5,857 bases of DNA from Zoogloeaceae bacterium (lineage in GTDB: Bacteria; Pseudomonadota; Gammaproteobacteria; Burkholderiales; Rhodocyclaceae), in NCBI GenBank assembly GCA_031290535.1, contig JAITNI010000297.1, forward strand, positions 1 to 5,857. Reading direction: 5' to 3'. Made by a program: the position numbers and the translations under genes. This document shows, one piece after another, positions 1 through 4,691 of the stretch. The notes beneath the pieces are model-generated. The model was given only the letters and a program-made list of their open reading frames with translations, searched no databases and was not told the DNA's origin. Each line of letters opens with the position of its first letter. Position 1 is the stretch's first letter.

Positions 1-226
1 GGTAGGCAAAAAAATCTTCCACCCGAACCCCCGGCGGGGCGATGCGCGCGTCGATTTCAAGGGCGACGCATTCCTTGCCCATTGCCAGAAGCGCCCGGAA
101 AAAAGCGCCCTCGCCCGCCGAAGGCTCCAGTACCCGGCCCCGGTTGCGGCACAGGCCAAGCATGAAGTCCACAATGTCGGGCGGGGTGAAGACTTGGCCA
201 AGATTTTCTACATCGCGTGCGGTCAT
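1..226 (-). CDS. N6-adenine-type DNA methyltransferase, N-terminal fragment (runs off the left edge)
   Basis: This is the first 75 codons of a SAM-dependent DNA methyltransferase. It begins at the ATG at 226-224 and is still open at the window edge. Visible motifs, in order, are GQVFTPPDIVDFM at residues 10-22 (motif X-like, as in amino-methylating DNA methylases), VLEPSAGEGAFF at about 32-43 (motif I, the SAM-binding glycine loop), ALEID at about 54-58 (motif II acidic residue), and VEDFF at the end (motif III region). The catalytic (N/D/S)PPY motif lies outside the window, so the target base is inferred, not seen. It could be an Eco57I-like or type I-like methylase, possibly from a restriction system. 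No in-frame start occurs upstream before the terminator hairpin, and there is no convincing Shine-Dalgarno before the ATG. The family is fairly certain; the exact role is unknown. Confidence 0.82.
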   Translation of the reverse strand, partial: MTARDVENLGQVFTPPDIVDFMLGLCRNRGRVLEPSAGEGAFFRALLAMGKECVALEIDARIAPPGVRVEDFFAY

Positions 227-252
227 GGGGCGAAGCGTGCAAAGAGGGCAAC

Positions 253-285
253 AAAAAAACCGGGATGACGAAAAAATCATCCCGG
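253..285 (-). terminator. Rho-independent terminator after the MaoC-like gene
   Basis: Read on the minus strand, a perfect 9-bp stem (CCGGGATGA pairing with TCATCCCGG, plus-strand arms 260-268 and 277-285) encloses an 8-nt loop and is followed directly by seven T (259-253). It begins 24 nt past the maoC stop codon, as expected for an intrinsic terminator. On the plus strand no T-run follows the stem, so it should act in one direction only. It sits only 26 nt before the methyltransferase start, so it separates the two minus-strand genes. Confidence 0.9.
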
Positions 286-308
286 CAGGTCAGCAAGGCG
301 ATAAAAAA

Positions 309-740
309 TCAGCCCTTGCTGCTGGTGCACAGCATGGTGGCTTCGCCTTCGATCACCACCTTGCCATTGACGGTGCACACGGTTTCCAGCACCGCGCGTT
401 TTTTCTCGACCACCACTTCCTTGACGGTGGCGGTAGCGGTGACGGTATCGCCGGGGCGCACGGGCGCTTTGAACTTCAGGGTTTGCCCCATGTAGATGGT
501 GCCGGGGCCGGGCAGACGGTTGCCGAGCACGGCGGAAATCAACCCGGCAGACAACATCCCGTGCGCGATACGTCCGCCAAACATAGTGGTCTTGGCGAAT
601 TCTTCATTCAGATGCACGGCATTGGTATCGGTCGACACGCCGGAAAACAGCACGATGTCGGTTTCGGTGATGGTTTTTGCCACACTGGCGCTCATGCCAG
701 GTTGCAGATCTTCAATGTCATAGCCGTTCTGGGCATTCAT
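309..740 (-). CDS. MaoC-like (R)-specific enoyl-CoA hydratase, hotdog fold
   Basis: This is a complete 143-residue single-hotdog protein of the MaoC dehydratase family. Its length matches PhaJ-type (R)-specific enoyl-CoA hydratases, which hydrate trans-2-enoyl-CoA to (R)-3-hydroxyacyl-CoA in the cytoplasm. The hydratase signature is clear: STDTNAVH at residues 36-43 supplies the expected catalytic pair Asp38 and His43, followed by FGGRIAHGML at 54-63. The start ATG at 740-738 is preceded by an AAAGGA Shine-Dalgarno (plus-strand 748-753) at good spacing, and a consensus -10 box lies further upstream. The gene is transcribed away from the Mla operon and closed by a strong terminator, so it looks monocistronic. 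Substrate chain length, and any link to polyhydroxyalkanoate or fatty-acid metabolism, cannot be read from the sequence. The symbol phaJ would be plausible but is not assigned. Confidence 0.88.
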   Translation of the reverse strand: MNAQNGYDIEDLQPGMSASVAKTITETDIVLFSGVSTDTNAVHLNEEFAKTTMFGGRIAHGMLSAGLISAVLGNRLPGPGTIYMGQTLKFKAPVRPGDTVTATATVKEVVVEKKRAVLETVCTVNGKVVIEGEATMLCTSSKG

Positions 741-775
741 GGCGGATTCCTTTGAGGGGTGGATGGTAACGGGAG

Positions 776-804
776 ATTATACTCCAGCCCGTCGCGGGCA
801 TTGG
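776..804 (-). promoter_or_regulatory. Putative sigma70 promoter for the MaoC-like gene
   Basis: The minus strand carries a perfect TATAAT at 781-776, placing its downstream end 35 nt before the maoC start codon. A recognisable -35 is lacking: the hexamer at 17-bp spacing (804-799) reads CCAATG. The call rests on the consensus -10 and its position in a divergent intergenic region. Confidence 0.55.
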
Positions 805-831
805 TGTTGGAATTGATTTTGACCGAACACC
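803..831. promoter_or_regulatory. Imperfect inverted repeat in the divergent intergenic region, possible operator
   Basis: GGTGTT at 803-808 is repeated in inverted form as AACACC at 826-831, with one further pairing base (810/824) inside, centred near 817. It covers the -35 region of the putative Mla promoter and the upstream edge of the maoC promoter, so a bound protein could affect both directions. The arms are short and chance is a real alternative. No known operator consensus is recognised. Confidence 0.25.
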
Positions 832-851
832 CCCCGAACCTCTGGTAGAAT
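819..851 (+). promoter_or_regulatory. Putative promoter of the mla operon (extended -10)
   Basis: TGGTAGAAT at 843-851 is a good extended -10 element (TGn plus TAGAAT), ending 35 nt before the mlaF start codon. A TTGACC match to the -35 box lies at 819-824, but the spacer is 21 nt, longer than the optimal 17, so the extended -10 may carry recognition. A run of six C (830-835) lies in the spacer. The intervals from mlaF to the ClpX-like gene hold no other obvious promoter or terminator, so this one probably drives all seven genes. Confidence 0.5.
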
Positions 852-886
852 GCAGCTCTTTCGTGCTTCAAGAATCCTTCATTCCC

Positions 887-1711
887 ATGTCCGAAGACCT
901 TCTGGTTCAGATCGAGAATCTGCAATTCGACTACGGCGGCAAGCCGGTGTTGCGGGGGATTGACATGCGGATTCCCAAGGGCAAGGTGGTGGCCATCATG
1001 GGCGGTTCGGGGTGCGGCAAGACCACGCTTCTACGCTGCATTGGCGGGCAGTTGCGGCCCACGGCAGGAAAGGTGCGGGTGCATGGGGCGGTGGTCAATG
1101 AAATGCGGCAGGCCGAGGTGTATGCGCTGCGGCGGCGCATGGGCATGTTGTTCCAGTTTGGCGCGCTGTTTACTGACCTCTCGGTATTCGACAATGTGGC
1201 CTTTCCGCTGCGCGAGCATACGGATTTGCCGGAGGCGCTGATTCAGAATCTGGTGCTGATGAAGCTGGAGGCTGTCGGTCTGCGCGGGGCGCGGGATTTA
1301 ATGCCCAACTCGCTTTCCGGCGGCATGGCGCGGCGGGTGGCGCTGGCGCGGGCCGTGGCGCTTGACCCGGCGCTCATCATGTATGACGAACCCTTTACCG
1401 GCCTTGACCCGATTTCGCTCGGCGTCATCGGGCAGCTCATCCGGCGCTTGAATGACGCGCTGGGCGCGACCTCCATCATGGTGACGCACGACATTCAGGA
1501 ATCCCTCGTGATTGTGGATTACATCTATTTTATTTCCGATGGCAAGGTGGTTGCGGAAGGTGCGCCGGAGGACATCCGCCATTCCGAAGACCCCTTTGTG
1601 CGCCAGTTTGTCCATGCCGAGGCGGACGGCCCCGTCCCCTTCCACATGCCAGCGCCTCCCTTCGCGGAAGATCTGGGCGTTGCGGCGGCACGTGGAGCGG
1701 CTCATGTTTAA
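887..1711 (+). CDS. mlaF: MlaF, ATPase of the Mla phospholipid ABC transporter
   Basis: This 274-residue cytoplasmic ABC ATPase powers the inner-membrane MlaFEDB complex, which moves phospholipid between the inner membrane and MlaC. All nucleotide-binding elements are intact: Walker A GGSGCGKT at 39-46, Q-loop Gln90 within MLFQFGALF, signature LSGGM at 143-147, Walker B LIMYDE at 163-168 with catalytic Glu168, D-loop GLDP, and switch His201 in VTHD. The FQFGALFTDLSVFDNV stretch after the Q-loop is typical of MlaF rather than of other ABC importers. The ATG at 887 was chosen because the protein then starts directly before the first beta strand as in homologues. An in-frame GTG at 863 would add eight residues that resemble nothing and sits too close to the -10 box. 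The Shine-Dalgarno is weak (AAGAA near 870). It is the first gene of the operon, overlapping mlaE by 8 nt. Confidence 0.95.
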   Translation: MSEDLLVQIENLQFDYGGKPVLRGIDMRIPKGKVVAIMGGSGCGKTTLLRCIGGQLRPTAGKVRVHGAVVNEMRQAEVYALRRRMGMLFQFGALFTDLSVFDNVAFPLREHTDLPEALIQNLVLMKLEAVGLRGARDLMPNSLSGGMARRVALARAVALDPALIMYDEPFTGLDPISLGVIGQLIRRLNDALGATSIMVTHDIQESLVIVDYIYFISDGKVVAEGAPEDIRHSEDPFVRQFVHAEADGPVPFHMPAPPFAEDLGVAAARGAAHV

Positions 1712-2498
1712 TCCCGTGGAACTGCTTCGGCATCTGGGCGCGGGCGTGGTGGAGCGCGTCTGGCGGCTGGGCGTGGCGAGCCGCTTTTTTGTCGCGCTAC
1801 TCCTGCGTTCCGGCACGGCCTTGCGGCGCTATCCCTTGACCTTGCGGGAAATCTGGTTTTCCGGCGTACTGTCGCTCATCATCATTCTGGTTTCCGGCCT
1901 GTTTGTCGGGCTGGTGCTGGGCTTGCAGGGGTACGAAATCCTGCAACGCTATGGTTCCGCCGAAGCGCTGGGGACGATGGTGGCGCTGTCGCTGCTGCGT
2001 GAGCTGGGGCCGGTGGTGGCGGGGCTGTTGTTCGCCTCCCGCGCCGGTTCGGCGATTACAGCGGAAATCGGCCTGATGAAAGCCACCGAGCAGTTGACGG
2101 CAATGGACATGATGGCCGTCGACCCGGTGGCGCGGGTGGTCGCGCCGCGTTTCTGGGGCGGGGTGATTTCCATGCCGCTGCTGGCGGCGCTTTTTTCGAC
2201 GATGGGAATTTTTGGCGGCTGGCTGATTGGCGTGGTGTTCATCGGGGTGGATGATGGCGCGTTCTGGTCGCAGATGCAGGCCAGCGTGGATTTTCGCTAC
2301 GATATTTTGAATGGCGTGTTGAAAAGCGCCGTCTTTGGCGTCGCCGTCTCTTTGATCGCCGTGTTTGAAGGCTATGATTCCGCGCCCACGGCGGAAGGCG
2401 TCTCGCGCGCCATTACCCGCACGGTGGTGACGTCCGCGCTGGCGATTCTGGCGCTTGATTTTGTCTTGACCTCTTTCATGTTCCGGGAACTTTCATGA
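1704..2498 (+). CDS. mlaE: MlaE, permease of the Mla phospholipid ABC transporter
   Basis: This 264-residue integral inner-membrane protein of the MlaE permease family forms the membrane dimer of MlaFEDB. An amphipathic N-terminal part is followed by hydrophobic segments near residues 53-75, 92-112, 145-180, 215-230 and 240-260. Family hallmarks are LLRELGPVVAGLLFASRAG at 97-115, the following SAITAEIGLMKATEQL coupling region facing MlaF, and the C-terminal EGVSRAITRTVV motif. The ATG at 1704 is preceded by GGAG at 1694-1697 with good spacing. The same frame is open further upstream, but that part lies inside mlaF and does not resemble MlaE; a GTG at 1692 is a minor alternative start. The 8-nt overlap with mlaF and the ATGA overlap with mlaD point to translational coupling and matched subunit production. 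Confidence 0.95.
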   Translation: MFNPVELLRHLGAGVVERVWRLGVASRFFVALLLRSGTALRRYPLTLREIWFSGVLSLIIILVSGLFVGLVLGLQGYEILQRYGSAEALGTMVALSLLRELGPVVAGLLFASRAGSAITAEIGLMKATEQLTAMDMMAVDPVARVVAPRFWGGVISMPLLAALFSTMGIFGGWLIGVVFIGVDDGAFWSQMQASVDFRYDILNGVLKSAVFGVAVSLIAVFEGYDSAPTAEGVSRAITRTVVTSALAILALDFVLTSFMFRELS

Positions 2499-2968
2499 AC
2501 CGCACGACTTTAGACCTCTGGGTTGGCTTTTTTGTCGCCATCGGCATTGGCGCGTTGTTGTTTTTAGCATTAAAAGTCGGCAGTTTCGCCGGCGTACAGA
2601 TGGATGAGTCTTACATCCTGAAGGCCCGGTTTGATAACATCGGCGGCCTCAAGGTGCGCGGGCCGGTCAAAAGCGCGGGCGTGGTCGTGGGCCGGGTGGC
2701 CGAAATCCGTTTCGACGCCGCCGCCTACGAGGCCGAAGTGCTGATGAAAATCGACGCGCGTTACGTCTTCCCGAAAGACACCTTTGCCTCCATCTACACC
2801 TCCGGCCTGCTGGGCGACCAGTACATTGGCCTGGAACCGGGCGGGGAGGAAGAAAAACTGGCGGCGGACGGCACGATTTTCAAAACCCAGTCCGCCGTTG
2901 TTCTGGAAAAAATGGTGAGCCAATTCCTGTTCAACAAGGCCGCCGAAGGTCAGGAAACACAACCATGA
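2495..2968 (+). CDS. mlaD: MlaD, MCE-domain lipid-transport protein
   Basis: This 157-residue membrane-anchored periplasmic protein is the MCE subunit that forms a hexameric ring on MlaE and passes lipid to or from MlaC. One N-terminal transmembrane helix (about residues 7-28, LWVGFFVAIGIGALLFLALK) is followed by the MCE domain at about 38-116. That domain contains the typical FDNIGGLKVRGPVKSAGVVVG stretch in two parts, FDNIGGLK and GPVKSAGVVVGRV, and ends with TSGLLGDQYIGLEPGG. The C-terminal hydrophobic segment SAVVLEKMVSQFLF (about 133-146) corresponds to the helices that line the ring pore. The length is that of short single-MCE MlaD proteins, somewhat shorter than the E. coli protein. 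It starts within the mlaE stop (ATGA) and ends within the mlaA start (ATGA), which suggests translational coupling on both sides. Confidence 0.95.
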   Translation: MNRTTLDLWVGFFVAIGIGALLFLALKVGSFAGVQMDESYILKARFDNIGGLKVRGPVKSAGVVVGRVAEIRFDAAAYEAEVLMKIDARYVFPKDTFASIYTSGLLGDQYIGLEPGGEEEKLAADGTIFKTQSAVVLEKMVSQFLFNKAAEGQETQP

Positions 2969-3720
2969 AACTGAATTTGCCTCCTTCCTGTTGTCCCGCT
3001 CGTTCCGCTCTTGCCCTGGCGTGGTGCGCCGCGCTGTCGGTCTTTTCCGCCAGCGCCCGGGCAGAAAATACCGACCCCCTTGAAGGCTTCAACCGCAGCA
3101 TGTTCGCGGTGCATGAAGGCATCGACCATGCCGTCATGAAGCCGCTGGCGCAAGGCTATGACGCCGCCGTGCCGCTGCCCGCCAAAATGAGCGTCGGCAA
3201 TTTTTACAGCAATCTCTGGGAAGTCAGCCGCAGCGGCAACGCTTTTTTGCAGGGCAAGGGTTCCAACGGGCTGACAGGGCTGGGGCGCTTGCTGATTAAT
3301 TCGACGGTCGGCATTTTCGGCCTCTTTGACGTTGCCAGCGAGCTGGGGCTGGAAGAAGGCAATGAGGATTTTGGCCAGACGCTCGCCGTCTGGGGCGTGC
3401 CGGATGGCCCCTATCTCTTTTTGCCCGTCCTTGGCCCCAATAATGCCCGCGATCTGGTGGGCTGGGGCGTCGATCAATACACCTATCCCCTCTGGCAGCA
3501 GGTGGAGGATAAACCCGTCCTGCGGAACAGCCTGGGCGTCCTGAGCTTCGTCAAGACCCGCGCCAACCTGCTGCCAGTTGATACGGTCATTGATGAGGCG
3601 GCGCTGGATCGCTACGCCTACATCCGTTCCGCCTACCAGCAACGCCGCGCCGCCCTGATTAACGATGGCGTACCGCCCCGCCCCGTGGAAGACGATGACG
3701 ATTACAACAACAACCGCTAG
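2965..3720 (+). CDS. mlaA: MlaA (VacJ), outer-membrane phospholipid-removal protein, with an atypical signal peptide
   Basis: This 251-residue MlaA/VacJ family protein is the outer-membrane component that takes mislocalised phospholipid from the outer leaflet and hands it to MlaC. The mature part opens with the hallmark DPLEGFNRSMF at 37-47 and keeps the long family block from NFYSNLWEVSR through STVGIFGLFDVAS to FGQTLAVWGVPDGPYLFLP and GPNNARDLVG. MlaA is usually a lipoprotein. Here the signal region has no good lipobox: the best cysteine is Cys21 in LAWC, with a bulky Trp at -1. A signal peptidase I site ARA before Glu34 fits better. The C-terminus is acidic and Asn-rich (VEDDDDYNNNR). AGGA at 2952-2955 serves as Shine-Dalgarno, and the ATGA overlap couples the gene to mlaD. 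Placement inside the operon fits a shared job with MlaC and MlaD. Confidence 0.94.
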   Translation: MKLNLPPSCCPARSALALAWCAALSVFSASARAENTDPLEGFNRSMFAVHEGIDHAVMKPLAQGYDAAVPLPAKMSVGNFYSNLWEVSRSGNAFLQGKGSNGLTGLGRLLINSTVGIFGLFDVASELGLEEGNEDFGQTLAVWGVPDGPYLFLPVLGPNNARDLVGWGVDQYTYPLWQQVEDKPVLRNSLGVLSFVKTRANLLPVDTVIDEAALDRYAYIRSAYQQRRAALINDGVPPRPVEDDDDYNNNR

Positions 3721-3725
3721 GAATC

Positions 3726-3730
3726 AGGAG
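3726..3730 (+). promoter_or_regulatory. Strong ribosome binding site of mlaC
   Basis: AGGAG lies 8 nt before the mlaC ATG, in the 18-nt gap after mlaA. It is the clearest Shine-Dalgarno in the operon. This suits a soluble carrier that is usually needed in excess over the membrane complex (inference). Confidence 0.7.
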
Positions 3731-3738
3731 TTTTTTCA

Positions 3739-4395
3739 ATGAAACGTTTTTTTGTGCTGACTTTTTTGATGTTCATGGCAACCGGTCTGGTCTCGAACGG
3801 CGTCGCGCTGGCGCAGGCGCTGACCCCGGACGCGCTGGTCAAAAGTGTCACGGACGACGTGTTAAAGACCGTGCGTCAGGACAAGGACATCCAGAATGGC
3901 AACAGCCAGAAGACCATCGCGCTGGTGCAGGCCAAGGTGTTGCCCTCGTTCAACTTCAACCGCATGACCTCGCTGGCCGTGGGTCGTGACTGGAACAAGG
4001 CGACGCCGCAACAAAAAGAGCAACTGACAAACCTGTTCCGGGATTTGCTGGTGCGAACCTATTCCAACGCGCTTTCTTCCTACCGTGACCAGACCGTGCG
4101 CTACAAACCGTTTACGATGCAGCCTGAGGAAACCGATGTGCTGGTGCGTACCGAAGTGCTCCAGCCCGGCGGGCGTCCCATCCAGCTGGATTACAGCCTG
4201 AATCTGGTCGACAAGGGCAAGGACGGCGGCTGGAAAGTCTATGATGTGGTGGTGGGGGGCGTCAGCCTCGTCACCAATTACCGCGACACCTTCGCGCAGG
4301 AAGTGCGGAATGGCGGTATCGACGGCCTGATTCAATCGCTGGCCGACAAGAACAGGGCGCTGGAAAAAAAAGCGCAGGACGCCCAGAAAAGGTAA
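3739..4395 (+). CDS. mlaC: MlaC, periplasmic phospholipid-binding carrier (Ttg2D family)
   Basis: This 218-residue MlaC/Ttg2D family protein is the soluble shuttle that carries phospholipid across the periplasm between MlaA and MlaD. A Sec signal peptide is clear: KR at positions 2-3, a hydrophobic core at about 4-19, and a signal peptidase I site ALA before Gln26. Family features of the mature protein include LPSFNFNRMTSLAVGRDW near residues 71-88, the following PQQKEQLTNLFRDLL helix, and the C-terminal WKVYDVVVGGVSLVTNYR block, which forms part of the lipid-binding fold. The C-terminal tail is Lys/Gln-rich and charged. The start has a strong AGGAG site 8 nt upstream. mlaB follows 5 nt after the stop. 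Confidence 0.94.
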   Translation: MKRFFVLTFLMFMATGLVSNGVALAQALTPDALVKSVTDDVLKTVRQDKDIQNGNSQKTIALVQAKVLPSFNFNRMTSLAVGRDWNKATPQQKEQLTNLFRDLLVRTYSNALSSYRDQTVRYKPFTMQPEETDVLVRTEVLQPGGRPIQLDYSLNLVDKGKDGGWKVYDVVVGGVSLVTNYRDTFAQEVRNGGIDGLIQSLADKNRALEKKAQDAQKR

Positions 4396-4400
4396 GCCGG

Positions 4401-4679
4401 ATGCCAGCCCAGGAACCCCTCAAGGTGCAACTTCCCATGACGCTGGCGAATGCTGTCCAGCTTTTGCAAATGGGGCGGGATTTGGGCGCGGGCGAGCGGG
4501 AGGTTGACCTGTCGGGCGTCGAACAGGCGGATTCTTCCGGTCTGGCCGTGCTGCTGGAATGGCAGCGTCTGGCGCACGCTGCGGGCGGCGTGCTGCGCTT
4601 TACGCACCCCCCCCAAAGCCTGCGGGCGCTGACGACGCTCTATGATCTCGACGAGGTTGTGCGCTGGGAAGCGGCGTAG
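4401..4679 (+). CDS. mlaB: MlaB, STAS-domain regulator of MlaF
   Basis: This 92-residue cytoplasmic single-domain STAS protein belongs to the anti-sigma-factor-antagonist-like family. In the Mla system it binds MlaF and is needed for assembly and activity of MlaFEDB. The key motif is VDLSGVEQADSSGLAVLLEW at residues 35-54, with Ser45-Ser46 at the conserved Ser/Thr position that contacts the partner or is phosphorylated in other STAS proteins. The length agrees with E. coli MlaB (about 97). AAAAGG at 4387-4392 provides a Shine-Dalgarno 8 nt before the ATG. The gene holds a run of eight C (4607-4614), which reads in frame as ...HPPQ. The TAG stop at 4677-4679 is in the same frame as the downstream ClpX-like gene, 12 nt before its ATG. 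Confidence 0.9.
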   Translation: MPAQEPLKVQLPMTLANAVQLLQMGRDLGAGEREVDLSGVEQADSSGLAVLLEWQRLAHAAGGVLRFTHPPQSLRALTTLYDLDEVVRWEAA

Positions 4680-4691
4680 TCCCGCGCTATC

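Noticed and set aside
253..285. Hairpin considered as part of a transposon end or a repeat element
   Set aside because: The stem, loop and adjacent T-run right after a stop codon fit an intrinsic terminator, and no second copy was seen in the window.
42..755. 237-codon plus-strand frame across the methyltransferase and MaoC genes
   Set aside because: It runs through the terminator hairpin and both minus-strand genes, and its composition is low in recognisable structure (His/Gly-rich). The minus-strand proteins match known families.
863..886. GTG start at 863 for mlaF
   Set aside because: It lies about 12 nt from the -10 box with no Shine-Dalgarno and adds eight residues not typical of MlaF.
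1512..1703. Extended N-terminus for MlaE starting at 1512
   Set aside because: These 64 codons lie inside mlaF in another frame and do not resemble MlaE. The ATG at 1704 has a GGAG site and gives a normal family length.
2950..3642. 230-codon minus-strand frame opposite mlaA
   Set aside because: It is antisense to a strongly conserved MlaA sequence and shows no domain of its own.
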